Notes under the pieces: model-generated | Databases searched by the model: none | What the model saw: only the letters and a program-made list of their open reading frames with translations | What the model was told of the DNA's origin: nothing | Translations under genes and position numbers: made by a program | IMG/VR virus record: IMGVR_UViG_3300035698_022838 | Location: 1-64,000 of that record | Reading direction: 5' to 3' (one strand) | Origin: a virus | DNA length: 64,000 nt | Shown here: positions 48,194-57,288 of the stretch, one piece after another | How the letters are laid out: each line of letters begins with the position of its first letter | Position numbering within the stretch: the stretch's first letter is position 1

Positions 48194-49247
48194 CTATAAA
48201 ATCTAATAAATCAAGTACTTCTTCTGTGAAATAACCATCAAACCTTTGTATCTTTATTCTTTTAGCTCTTAGATAATTGACAAGATCGTTTAAATCCCAC
48301 TTCCTATTTATCGGTAAGTCATGATCAACCAAAAACTTCTTCCAATTAAACACAGTTGCCCCTTGAGTTAATAGTTCAGAATTCTTCTCCCTACCTGCAT
48401 TGTCCCAGTCATACCAATATTGAATATTTTCAATCTCGAATGGGAATTTGTTCTCAATAGAACAAAGTGCTACTGAGTTTGGCCAGAACCAAGAATCCAT
48501 TGGACCTTCAAATATAGTTATTTGTCGATCAAATGCTACTGTACCGATATTAAAAACGTGTGAAACTGGGTCTATTTTTCGTGCCTCTGTTAGGAAAGCT
48601 TCATCTGTTATTTTATAAAGTTTTTCCCAAATCCCACTAAGCTTATATGTATAATACTTAGAACCAAATTTACTGTTCATATTTCTGAACTGTAAACCTA
48701 TAATCTCATTATTTCTAGTTAGATTAAAAAGATATAATTTTCCATTTTTCTTATCCCATGCAAACCTATTATCTAACGGTTGATTTCTTCTTATTAAATA
48801 TGTTTCTATACTTGAACCCTTTACATTTTCTAAACCAAACCTTTCAACAAAGGAGTTTCTAGGGATAACAACTTTTGAAAAATCAGTATTGAATAACATA
48901 GAAATATCAACGTCACCGTATATAGTTCTCCGTTTTTCTTTACCTTCTTTTATTATTGTAAACACTTCAGATTTTTCCTCTGAAGTTAATTTATTGGTTA
49001 GACCATAGTCATCTAACATTGAATAAATATCCTTAAATATCCCACAACCCCCATTATAACACTTATATGCTAATGTAGTGAAGTAGAAATTTCCTCTCTT
49101 CTTTCTTGGATTTTTACTATCACCACAATATGGGCAAGAAAAATTTAACCTACTATCTGCTGGGTAAATTTCTTGTTTAGCGAAATCTCCTGGGAATTCC
49201 TTTTTGAGAATATCTTTTAGAAGTCCTTCTATTTTTACTAGATCCAT
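48186..49247 (-). CDS. 61: DNA primase (T4 gp61-like)
   Basis: 353 residues, near T4 gp61 (~342). N-terminal zinc-binding domain (NFSCPYCGDSKNPRKKRG, YKCYNGGCGIFKD) and a TOPRIM core (RQITIFEGPMDSWFWPNS, NIQYWYDWDNAGREKN) are present. Synthesises RNA primers with the gp41 helicase, which is not in the window. Next to gp32 and UvsW/UvsY-like genes. Confidence 0.9.
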   Translation of the reverse strand: MDLVKIEGLLKDILKKEFPGDFAKQEIYPADSRLNFSCPYCGDSKNPRKKRGNFYFTTLAYKCYNGGCGIFKDIYSMLDDYGLTNKLTSEEKSEVFTIIKEGKEKRRTIYGDVDISMLFNTDFSKVVIPRNSFVERFGLENVKGSSIETYLIRRNQPLDNRFAWDKKNGKLYLFNLTRNNEIIGLQFRNMNSKFGSKYYTYKLSGIWEKLYKITDEAFLTEARKIDPVSHVFNIGTVAFDRQITIFEGPMDSWFWPNSVALCSIENKFPFEIENIQYWYDWDNAGREKNSELLTQGATVFNWKKFLVDHDLPINRKWDLNDLVNYLRAKRIKIQRFDGYFTEEVLDLLDFIDG

Positions 49248-49263
49248 ATACTTGGTTTTAATA

Positions 49264-49297
49264 AAAAGGGATAGAATATAATAATCCTATCCCTTTT
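49264..49297 (-). terminator. Rho-independent terminator after gp32
   Basis: Perfect 11-bp stem AAAAGGGATAG/CTATCCCTTTT with a 12-base loop, T-tract on the minus strand; 16 bases after the gp32-like stop. Confidence 0.85.
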
Positions 49298-49312
49298 AGT
49301 ATTTAATGGATT

Positions 49313-50338
49313 TTAAAGGTCTTTGTATAGATCATCTAATGATGATGCTGCGTTTCCAGTTGTTACCAGAGGTGCAACTGGAGGTGCAACTGGAGGCGTA
49401 GTATTTTCGCCGATCTTAGTTGCATTAACTTCTTCGTGAATTTTACCTATATCATTTCCAGCTGGTGGAACATGTGCAGGTATTTCTACTGGTGGTGTTT
49501 CCACTGGTGGTATTGATGCAGCTGTTGGCGTTGATGTAGCTGCTATATTTACACTACCAATTACTTCATTAACCATTCTACCATCAGGCACAGTAGCTTG
49601 GATGATACCCAAGACTCTTTCAGTTAATGCGCTATCCCAATCCTTATATTCGAAACTAGTCAAGTTATCAGGTCCAGTTTTTAGGAATTCCATAATAGTA
49701 TCCATATCTGTCTGATTTTTTGCCATTGATTTTCCTTCTACTGCAATCGCACAAGGATCACCTACGAACGAACACATATCATAATTATTCCATTCGCCAA
49801 CTTTCCTAGTGTGTATATTGAAAAGTTTACCTTCGAAAAGATCGAATGGATTACATGACTTAGAATAAGATGAGGTAGGCTTAATTTGTGCTTCTAGCAT
49901 CTCGTTGACTTTCTTTCCGTATTTGAAAATCATGATTTTGCCTTCGAATTCTGCATTGTTTTTATCTTCTACAATTTGTACTAGAGAATAATAATCCTCT
50001 TTCCTACCAAAATTCTTAGCTAAATCTTGGTCTGCTGCAGAATGCGAATTCTTAAGCTTCCAAAACATATCCTTTAATATAGATTTCTTACCAACTGTTG
50101 ACGGGCAATCCACTGGGAAGCTGTCTCCTGTAGCAGGGTCATCTAAATAAACGTAATACTTTTGGATTTTGGATTTGGAAACATCTGCGTGGTTTGGTAA
50201 AAACCTGATGATTGATTCGTAGATACCGTCTTTTCCGTTTTCTGGGTATGGCTTATAAAAGCCTGAATCCGTTCCTTCTCCTTTTGGTTTGTTTACAAAA
50301 TCTTGGGTGTCCAAGTTAAAAATGTCTAAATTACTCAT
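49313..50338 (-). CDS. 32: Single-stranded DNA-binding protein (T4 gp32-like)
   Basis: 341 residues. The core shows RFLPNHADVSKSKIQKYYVY, VDCPSTVGKKSILKDMFWKL, DYYSLVQIVEDKNNAEFEGK, MIFKYGKKVNEMLEAQI and the acidic C-terminus SSLDDLYKDL used in T4 to bind partners. The T4 zinc site is missing: only the first Cys of the triplet (DCPST) remains and the later CPVC is replaced. The Pro/Val-rich region (PPVETPPVEIP, TPPVAPPVAPLV) makes a longer flexible linker before the acidic tail than in T4 (301 aa). Confidence 0.9.
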   Translation of the reverse strand: MSNLDIFNLDTQDFVNKPKGEGTDSGFYKPYPENGKDGIYESIIRFLPNHADVSKSKIQKYYVYLDDPATGDSFPVDCPSTVGKKSILKDMFWKLKNSHSAADQDLAKNFGRKEDYYSLVQIVEDKNNAEFEGKIMIFKYGKKVNEMLEAQIKPTSSYSKSCNPFDLFEGKLFNIHTRKVGEWNNYDMCSFVGDPCAIAVEGKSMAKNQTDMDTIMEFLKTGPDNLTSFEYKDWDSALTERVLGIIQATVPDGRMVNEVIGSVNIAATSTPTAASIPPVETPPVEIPAHVPPAGNDIGKIHEEVNATKIGENTTPPVAPPVAPLVTTGNAASSLDDLYKDL

Positions 50339-50406
50339 ATTCCTTAAATTATTTTTGAATGTTTCTTAATATTATCTCTAAATTCCTTAAAAGTTTCCCT
50401 TAAAGT

Positions 50407-51084
50407 CTATATATCTTTTTTTTCTTCTGAAAAGTGTGATTTTAGGAATAAAGTTACCCAAAATGCGTCAATTAAATCATCTATAGGCTTATTGATAGCC
50501 AATGACTTAGTGATCCACTCTTCCTTATTATCAGCAAGTATAGTAGTGAAGATTTCCAAATTAGTTTCATCCTCTTTATGATTAATTATTACATCATATA
50601 ACTCATGCTTTTTAGCATTACCCTTAAATGCAAACTTCTTTACTGTAGTAGGAGAGAATACGTAAAAGTTTTCGCTACCTACCATTTCTATTATCTCTTT
50701 TCTCAATAAAGCAGTGGCCATTGATATGTCAATTAAAGCATTACCAGCGGAAGCAAAACTTAGTCCCTCTATAGCTACTACGAACTCATCATCACCTACA
50801 AGCTCTAAAATTCTAGACCAAAATTTATCAACTAATTCTATGAAATAATCAATCTTAATTCTTTCTCGCTCGACGTAATCCTTTGGTATAACTTTCTTAT
50901 CCATGAAGATAAGGTCCACCATATCAACATCATCTAAGATTGCAAAAGGCTTTACCTTAGTTTTTTTGAGTGACTCTGGTGTACGTTCGCTTCTAGTTAA
51001 AGAGCCAAAGTGAAATTGATTATCTTTTAATATGCAAAATGCAGGGGAATTTAACGAGAAGTCAATACCAACTAGTGTTTTCAA
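50407..51084 (-). CDS. RuvC-like Holliday junction resolvase
   Basis: 225 residues of RuvC/RNase H fold: LVGIDFSLNSPAFCIL (first Asp), VVAIEGLSFASAGNALIDIS (Glu), and IDDLIDAFWVTLFLKSHF (final acidic pair). This family replaces T4 endonuclease VII (gp49) in several phages and cuts branched DNA before packaging. Not similar to gp49. GATATATA box at 51111-51118. Confidence 0.8.
   Translation of the reverse strand: MKTLVGIDFSLNSPAFCILKDNQFHFGSLTRSERTPESLKKTKVKPFAILDDVDMVDLIFMDKKVIPKDYVERERIKIDYFIELVDKFWSRILELVGDDEFVVAIEGLSFASAGNALIDISMATALLRKEIIEMVGSENFYVFSPTTVKKFAFKGNAKKHELYDVIINHKEDETNLEIFTTILADNKEEWITKSLAINKPIDDLIDAFWVTLFLKSHFSEEKKDI
50408..50415 (-). promoter_or_regulatory. GATATATA box
   Basis: GATATATAGAC on the minus strand inside the 3' end of the resolvase gene, 70 bases before the gp32 ATG. 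Confidence 0.35.
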
Positions 51085-51110
51085 TGTATTAGTTTTAAAT
51101 GGTTATGGTG

Positions 51111-51118
51111 TATATATC
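51111..51118 (-). promoter_or_regulatory. GATATATA box
   Basis: GATATATACACC on the minus strand, 26 bases before the resolvase ATG. Confidence 0.5.
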
Positions 51119-51129
51119 ACCACAAAAAA

Positions 51130-51148
51130 AGAGGGAAATAATCCCTCT
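51130..51148 (-). terminator. Rho-independent terminator
   Basis: Stem AGAGGG/CCCTCT (6 bp), 7-base loop, followed on the minus strand by TTTTTTT; ends the transcript of the gene at 51171-51416. Confidence 0.8.
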
Positions 51149-51170
51149 CAAATAAATTATGTGGTTAATC

Positions 51171-51416
51171 TTAGATAGCAGGTTTTACCGCTTCTCCTTT
51201 TTTACCAGTGTAGTTGTATTCATTTGTTAGTTTATCATAACATTTTTTCATAGATTCTTCCGTTAAACAATCGACAATGTCATTTAAAACTCTTTGGTCG
51301 TTACCTGAAGCAGCAACTAAAAGATCTTTCATGTGTTGTTTTAGATCTGCTTTACCTGCCATAGGTTGGCCATATTTCATTTCGTTAATCTTTTCTAGGT
51401 CTGAATATGTTTTCAT
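51171..51416 (-). CDS. Small protein with T4-CTS-like N-terminus
   Basis: 81 residues. MKTYSDLEKINE|M shares MKTY and an aromatic/hydrophobic-x-x pattern with T4 internal proteins (MKTYQEFIAE), ending in I-N-E. The body is helical (ADLKQHMKDLLVAASGNDQR, EESMKKCYDKLTNEYNY). An internal head or prohead core protein is the best guess. Monocistronic, with a GATATATA box and its own terminator. Confidence 0.65.
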   Translation of the reverse strand: MKTYSDLEKINEMKYGQPMAGKADLKQHMKDLLVAASGNDQRVLNDIVDCLTEESMKKCYDKLTNEYNYTGKKGEAVKPAI

Positions 51417-51437
51417 AATATTATATTTTTTCTATCT

Positions 51438-51445
51438 TATATATC
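51438..51445 (-). promoter_or_regulatory. GATATATA box
   Basis: GATATATAAGATAG on the minus strand, 21 bases before the ATG at 51416. Confidence 0.5.
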
Positions 51446-52006
51446 TTACTCGTCTTTACCAATTTCGAGATCCACGTCCATATAGTTACATTTAAACATA
51501 ACATTGAATGTATGTACTGCTGGAGCATTCTGTGTATAGCTCAATTCTAGGTTAGACATTCCAGTAACTGTAACTTCTTTAAACATCAAAGTAGTTACGA
51601 TTACTCCATCATTATTAAGTATTCTAACTGGTAAATTTTGTATGAAAAGTTCCTTATTTTTGAAATTTAACTTATCTAGAATTGTTTCTAGCATTATAAA
51701 GTAATTTATAAAACCTGACGAAATTCTAAAAGAAACTTCGAAATCTCTACTAAATAAATCCTGTACCGGTGTAGCACTTTGATAATTAACTATTTTACCA
51801 AGGTTCCTAACTTGCTGAACAAGATCTATATTAATTGATGGAATAGCAACACTTTGTATAGTACTGTTCATATATGACGTTAATGTATCATAAGGATTCG
51901 GTGTTTTCTTTAGGTAGTCTATATATTTTTTATGCACCCTGTCAGGAAAAAATCCTTTTGGGAATACAAAATAAAAACTATTACCTCTTGCGTTTAATAT
52001 AGCCAT
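51446..52006 (-). CDS. Tail structural protein, tail tube-like
   Basis: 186 residues. The C-terminal part (FSRDFEVSFRISSGFINYFI ... ELSYTQNAPAVHTFNVMFKC) has the strand pattern of T4 tail tube (gp19)-fold proteins, including baseplate tube-initiation proteins gp48/gp54. Which of these it is cannot be told. It opens the structural gene block on the minus strand's 3' side. Confidence 0.55.
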   Translation of the reverse strand: MAILNARGNSFYFVFPKGFFPDRVHKKYIDYLKKTPNPYDTLTSYMNSTIQSVAIPSINIDLVQQVRNLGKIVNYQSATPVQDLFSRDFEVSFRISSGFINYFIMLETILDKLNFKNKELFIQNLPVRILNNDGVIVTTLMFKEVTVTGMSNLELSYTQNAPAVHTFNVMFKCNYMDVDLEIGKDE

Positions 52007-52015
52007 AATTTTCTA

Positions 52016-54577
52016 TTATACTTGATGTGGGAATCTCGGGTTTCCGCCAGGACGTCCTGAACCTCCGCTATCACTTCCGCTTTGATTTGATGAAGATCCT
52101 CCTTGTGAAGCAGAACCACCATTACTCTGTCCTCCTTCAGTATTCCCGTAATTATCTAAAAGAATCATATCTCTAGCACTAAATATACCAGAAACAGCTA
52201 CTTTAAATATTGCTTTATCTATACCTTCATATAATTTAAAACCAGGAGACGATGGATCTAAGAAATATTTTATAATTTCATTAGTTGTCCAACCTAACGC
52301 GATTTTTCCTTGTACATCAGATGCTATAGATGAAACTAGTTCTTTCATAGCAAGTTTAGCTGGTATCGGACTTGGTTTAACTGGATCTGCTGTTCCTGAA
52401 GTTCCTGATTTTTTACCACCTTTACTTCCACTTACTTGCCAAGAACTCTTACCAACGCCCTTTTTACTAGCTACTTCTGTAGTAGTTTTACTATCTAATA
52501 TTACTTTAGTTTCATCTAATATTGAGGTAACACTTGGTTCATCTTTACCTTCTCCTTCTTTAAGCCATTTACCCCAATAAATAGTAGATGTTGACTTAGA
52601 AGTTATTCTAGCACTATTTCTTGATATCTTCTTGGATGTACCAAAAACCGAACTCTCTTTAGCTGCCATAGTAATATCCTTGATTGAATCATCTAATGCA
52701 ACTGACTTTTTAGCAAGTCTCTCTTTAACTGAACTAACCTTAGATATGCCAAGAGGTGATTCAGGTAAAGTACTATCAGAAGGTCTATTACTGATATAGA
52801 AATTTCTGTTTGTAAATTGGAGTACCTGCGTGGAAAGAGATTCATCAACTTTAAAAGCAAGTTCTCCTTTACCTGGATTTGCTAGATTTTTATCAGTTAT
52901 ACTTGGTGCAGATACTTTGTTAGTTTTATTATCAATAAATACCATTGTATAATTTCCAGATGCTGATAGATCTAATTCTTTAGTACTCCCATCTCCACTT
53001 TTTTGGTATAATGTAAATTTATAATAGTTATCAAATGGGGATATTGTTATATGTGCTTTACCCATACCATATGAAATTGGTAATCTTCTTAAATTACCAT
53101 CATCTGAATTAGTGCTTATTCTTCTAGTTGGATCAGTATTTATTTCACTTAAACTGGTACCAATTTCTCTAGTATTAGCTCTTTCTGAACGAATACCGAT
53201 TTCCTTAATATCAGTTCCACCAATATTAAGATTTGATACTGTAGTATTAACAGAAACTTTATCTATAAACACATTAGAATATTTAACTATTTGCTCCACT
53301 AGTGGCACTTCCTCGGGTATTGATATATCTACTCGGTTTGCTACTTTATTATAAATCTTTTGTTGTTGGGGTAATATAGATAACGTCAATGGAGTTATAG
53401 TTAAACCATAGCTACTAGGATCACTAGATGTATATGTTGCTATTCTAATTAATCTGGATTGATCTTTTGAATTAATTAAAGTCATTGTATATCTTAATGT
53501 AAAACTTGTCGCAACTGATGCATATTGTACGATTGGTCTAAATAATAGAGGTACATCATAAGCACTTGTTTGTATACTCGTAAAGTTAGACGTTTCAATT
53601 AATGCTGCACCTATTTGCTCTAATACCTCTATTGCATGTTGAATATAATAGCTATTTCCTATAGAATTTTGAAATAAAATAAAATCTTCAGGAAATCCAC
53701 CATTATCAGTTGCAAAATACTCAAAGAAATCTCCAGTGTCAGCAGGACCTATATGTGCACCAAGATCGCTATATGGATCAGTAGTTTCTAATGATAGTAA
53801 TGCTGATAGTTGTGTACCATAAGTATCATAACCACTAGTCGGTGTTGTATTTAATATCTCATAAGCTTTTATTCTTATTGGTGGTCCCATGAGATAACCA
53901 TTTCCACTTTTACTTGTAAGAGCACTTAATGTTTTTGGTTTATTTGAAGCTGAAGCTGCCTGATATTTATTATTCATATCAGCTAAACTAGGTATTTTAA
54001 CTTCAAAATATTTATCATATATATTAGCTCCAATCGTTAATGGACTTGGATTTAATGTATATTCTTGAACAGAACCCTTAGAGATTTTAATCTGTGAAAC
54101 AGTAACGTATGATCCATCAGTATCTGGATATTGTATAGTTACAATTAAGCCATCTATATTATCCAGATTATAACCAGCTAAAATGTGATACCTAACGCTA
54201 TCGTAAATCACGCTAATATTACTTGGAAATGTGATTTCTAAATTTGCAGTAGATGTTAAACCACTATTAAAATCGTTATATGGTATAATTAAATTTGGAT
54301 TTAATGTTATGAACGAACTATCAGTTACCTTAACTACACTATTGAGACGTGTATTCTGAGTAATTGATGAATCCTCATCTAAGTTGAAAATTTGGGCATC
54401 ATTTGTAACTTCACCATTAGTATCGGTTAAAACGCCATTAATGAGTTTATTATACCCAACTGTTGTCACTCCAGTATTAACTGGATACGTCTCAGGATTT
54501 GGTTGATCTGCATACAAGTATTCCATTACCAGGTAAGGAGCTAATTGTACATATTTTGATGTGGTTGTGAAACTCAT
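52016..54577 (-). CDS. Large virion structural protein
   Basis: 853 residues. Beta-rich with repeated short strands and Ser/Thr/Asn-rich loops; ends in a Gly/Ser-rich low-complexity tail (GGQSNGGSASQGGSSSNQSG). An internal Lys/Ser-rich stretch (KKGVGKSSWQVSGSKGGKK, residues ~715-735) is notable. Probably a baseplate or tail-tip protein by position. Not recognised as a specific T4 gene product. Confidence 0.6.
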   Translation of the reverse strand: MSFTTTSKYVQLAPYLVMEYLYADQPNPETYPVNTGVTTVGYNKLINGVLTDTNGEVTNDAQIFNLDEDSSITQNTRLNSVVKVTDSSFITLNPNLIIPYNDFNSGLTSTANLEITFPSNISVIYDSVRYHILAGYNLDNIDGLIVTIQYPDTDGSYVTVSQIKISKGSVQEYTLNPSPLTIGANIYDKYFEVKIPSLADMNNKYQAASASNKPKTLSALTSKSGNGYLMGPPIRIKAYEILNTTPTSGYDTYGTQLSALLSLETTDPYSDLGAHIGPADTGDFFEYFATDNGGFPEDFILFQNSIGNSYYIQHAIEVLEQIGAALIETSNFTSIQTSAYDVPLLFRPIVQYASVATSFTLRYTMTLINSKDQSRLIRIATYTSSDPSSYGLTITPLTLSILPQQQKIYNKVANRVDISIPEEVPLVEQIVKYSNVFIDKVSVNTTVSNLNIGGTDIKEIGIRSERANTREIGTSLSEINTDPTRRISTNSDDGNLRRLPISYGMGKAHITISPFDNYYKFTLYQKSGDGSTKELDLSASGNYTMVFIDNKTNKVSAPSITDKNLANPGKGELAFKVDESLSTQVLQFTNRNFYISNRPSDSTLPESPLGISKVSSVKERLAKKSVALDDSIKDITMAAKESSVFGTSKKISRNSARITSKSTSTIYWGKWLKEGEGKDEPSVTSILDETKVILDSKTTTEVASKKGVGKSSWQVSGSKGGKKSGTSGTADPVKPSPIPAKLAMKELVSSIASDVQGKIALGWTTNEIIKYFLDPSSPGFKLYEGIDKAIFKVAVSGIFSARDMILLDNYGNTEGGQSNGGSASQGGSSSNQSGSDSGGSGRPGGNPRFPHQV

Positions 54578-54590
54578 TTAACTATATATT

Positions 54591-55409
54591 TTATTTTCCA
54601 AATTGAAGCCATTTAGGTGAATAATAAATACCTACACCTATCATAGGTCCACTTGAATATCCATTCTCACTGAAAAGAAGTCCATATCCAGCATTGAAAC
54701 CAATACCAAATGATTTTCTTTCATCTCTAAGTGCTTTTCTTGTTTCAGTATCTACTATATCCAATGCTTTTATATCATTAAATGTGATATTTGGATATTT
54801 GGTTGATATTCTAACATAAAGCATACCATCTTTAGGGTTTCTATATAAACCAGTAGTTAAACTAACTTTTTGCGATATATTCAACTGCGCTTTATCAGCA
54901 AACAACAGTGGTTTGAAATTAAACTTATTGGTTGATTCATCTAAAGTACTATCCAATTCTAAGGTGTATGGAATTTTCACGTCTATTTTTAGATCATTAT
55001 CACCAGGAAGATCTGGGTTATGTACGAACGAAAGACTAGTATCTGGGTTCATAAAGACAGGGATTTCCACTATACTATCAATATAGACATATTTATATTC
55101 AATTACTGTTTTTGGCTTCTTACCTTTTACTAATTCAAGTTCAGCAATTATTTTCTTCTGTTCCTTGGATAGTTCTTTATATTTTAACTCGAGTGCAGCT
55201 TTTTCAGAAATTGTACTTCCCATCTCAGATTTTATAGATTTTATGGAATCATTCTGAGCTATATAATTTCTATAATTTCTATCTGCTTCATCTTTAGCTT
55301 CAGCTGATACGTCACATTGTCTGAACAATAAGAATATAAGTCCTGCAATCACTATAAATAATGTTAATTTAGAACTTAAGATTTCTAATATTTTACTTAT
55401 TTTTATCAT
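54591..55409 (-). CDS. Membrane-anchored coiled-coil protein, spanin-like candidate
   Basis: 272 residues: one N-terminal membrane helix (LTLFIVIAGLIFLLF), then a Glu/Lys/Ser-rich coiled coil (residues ~35-90), a Pro/Lys-rich hinge (KGKKPKTVIEYKYVYI), a beta-rich middle, and a C-terminal Gly-rich segment (GIGFNAGYGLLFSENG, MIGVGIYY) resembling outer-membrane beta segments. This layout suits a spanin-like envelope bridge for lysis. Alternatively, a virion accessory protein. Partly overlaps the next gene (55393-55409). Confidence 0.45.
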   Translation of the reverse strand: MIKISKILEILSSKLTLFIVIAGLIFLLFRQCDVSAEAKDEADRNYRNYIAQNDSIKSIKSEMGSTISEKAALELKYKELSKEQKKIIAELELVKGKKPKTVIEYKYVYIDSIVEIPVFMNPDTSLSFVHNPDLPGDNDLKIDVKIPYTLELDSTLDESTNKFNFKPLLFADKAQLNISQKVSLTTGLYRNPKDGMLYVRISTKYPNITFNDIKALDIVDTETRKALRDERKSFGIGFNAGYGLLFSENGYSSGPMIGVGIYYSPKWLQFGK

Positions 55410-55641
55410 CTATTTTATATGTTAATTGGATAGGATCTAATACACCCTGACCGTATTTCTTACTTAACTTCTCTACAAAAGTTCTCTCTTCATTTCTTAT
55501 TTTTTCTAAATTATCCAATAATTCATTAATACGAATTGATAATCCTTCCATTTCATTCTGGGTAATTTGGATTTCTGATCTATTTGATCTGAAATCGTCC
55601 TTTATTCTATTTGCTTTCTCTATTTCTTTTTTTGTTAGCAT
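55393..55641 (-). CDS. Small coiled-coil protein
   Basis: 82 residues, almost all charged helix (EIEKANRIKDDFRSNRSEIQ, RINELLDNLEKIRNEERTF), short end. It lies directly upstream of the spanin-like gene and overlaps its start by 17 bases. Probable fibre-assembly or lysis accessory. Confidence 0.55.
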   Translation of the reverse strand: MLTKKEIEKANRIKDDFRSNRSEIQITQNEMEGLSIRINELLDNLEKIRNEERTFVEKLSKKYGQGVLDPIQLTYKIDDKNK

Positions 55642-55655
55642 ATTTATTTAATTAA

Positions 55656-57275
55656 TTAGCTTTTAGGTCCTATTGGGTCTGGATCAAATGGATCACTACT
55701 AGTTGACCCGCCAATTGGATCAATTGATCCGGGTATTACATAAACATAAGAAATCCAACCACATTTAAAATTACTATCTGGTCCGGTACCTCCGCCAGCA
55801 AATGTCCTATAGAAAGCTTCTGTTTTACCACTAAAAAATGTTAATTCGATATGTCTACATCCACCAGTAGCTCCAGTACCACCATCAGGAATACCAACAG
55901 TAATATCACTCCATGGGGGATATTGTTTCATTCTTATCCCACCAAAAGAATATTTATCACTATCCAAAAAGAAATTAAATGTTCTTTTCTTTGAACTTGA
56001 TACATCAACCCAAGAAAAATCATTACCTAGAGATAAATAAAATCTATCTGCATTACCATCAGATAAAGGAATTTTAGTATTTCCAATCTTTAAAGGGGTT
56101 ATTGTAACCTCATCACTAGATGGGACAGCTTCGACATAATTATTATTATAAGAACCTTTAGTAAATCTAGGTCCAATTACATAATCAACTAATTGTAAAT
56201 CTTTAACTATTAAACCGTTATCTGTGTCGCCAGTATTTCCAACAATAATTGGCCCATCATTTCTTACTTTAAAAATTGAATCCCCGCTAGCACCAATAGT
56301 ATTTAATAAAAATTTAGAACTATTTATATTATTAGTTTCTACAGATACACCATTACCCTTTGCTATTGTAAGTGTAATGATATTATCCCCTGTTGCAGAA
56401 GCAGTACAACCATCAGATACATTAACATCGAAGGAATTTGTACTTACATTAATATTATTTGATATTAGATTTAATTGTGAATTACTAACAAAACTCGCTG
56501 TTCCACCTTGCATAACAACATAAGTGCCAGTTTGGACATTCATATTACCATTTGAAATAAGAGAAGCAGTCCCACCCGTTGCTGATAATGTAATTTGATC
56601 CCCAGCAGATATAGTAAACTTATCACTACTAGTATATTTGATTGAATAATCGTTCGTCGAAGGAGAAGCCCAATATAAACCAGGTAAATTTGATTGTTGT
56701 TGAAAGGTCTTACCAAAAGCAATAAGAGGATTTTCTGAATCACTATTTGTCTCTATTAATAGCTTGGATAAATTTCGGTTTACATCTTCTATTCCAGCAC
56801 TTCTACTTAACAAAGCAAGACTATAATCTTGTGGTGTTCCTGGACTTCCTTTTATATGAATTGCATTATCTTCTGTTAATCCAGCAGGACCAGAGATTTC
56901 TTCTAGTATATCAAATATTGGAGTACTTAAAAGGCTATCAACTTCTTCCCATTCAAGTACACCATTATCCCATTCATATCTAAAAACTTTTTGATATCCA
57001 GTTGGTCCTAGATTAACCCATATATCGCCCTCATTAGAATCGGATGGTAATGGCTCAGTATAACTAAAATACCAATTAGAAGCTCTATCACCAGTAATCC
57101 CAAGGTTTCCGTCCCTACCAACCTGTCCCTTAATACCGGTTAAACCGGGTTCTCCAATCTCACCAGGTTTACCTATACCATTAAACAGTATTTGATCAAA
57201 GTTATAATTCGTTTTAAGAATTATTGCATCCTTGTTATCACCAGGTAACATATATTTTGTGTTAAAATTACTCAT
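55656..57275 (-). CDS. Collagen-like tail protein (paralogue of next gene)
   Basis: 539 residues from the ATG at 57275; the longer frame to 57371 would overlap the upstream gene. After KTNYNFDQILFNGIG comes a collagen-like stretch (GKPGEIGEPGLTGIKGQVGR ... GNLGITGD, residues ~30-58), then NWYFSYTEPLPSDSNEGDIW and a long beta-rich body with repeated Ser/Asn/Ile-rich strands typical of tail-fibre stems. The end is Gly/Pro/Asp-rich (PIGGSTSSDPFDPDPIGPKS). Shares design with the adjacent gene 57289-58815, so these are duplicates. Confidence 0.65.
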   Translation of the reverse strand: MSNFNTKYMLPGDNKDAIILKTNYNFDQILFNGIGKPGEIGEPGLTGIKGQVGRDGNLGITGDRASNWYFSYTEPLPSDSNEGDIWVNLGPTGYQKVFRYEWDNGVLEWEEVDSLLSTPIFDILEEISGPAGLTEDNAIHIKGSPGTPQDYSLALLSRSAGIEDVNRNLSKLLIETNSDSENPLIAFGKTFQQQSNLPGLYWASPSTNDYSIKYTSSDKFTISAGDQITLSATGGTASLISNGNMNVQTGTYVVMQGGTASFVSNSQLNLISNNINVSTNSFDVNVSDGCTASATGDNIITLTIAKGNGVSVETNNINSSKFLLNTIGASGDSIFKVRNDGPIIVGNTGDTDNGLIVKDLQLVDYVIGPRFTKGSYNNNYVEAVPSSDEVTITPLKIGNTKIPLSDGNADRFYLSLGNDFSWVDVSSSKKRTFNFFLDSDKYSFGGIRMKQYPPWSDITVGIPDGGTGATGGCRHIELTFFSGKTEAFYRTFAGGGTGPDSNFKCGWISYVYVIPGSIDPIGGSTSSDPFDPDPIGPKS

Positions 57276-57288
57276 ATAATTATTTGAT

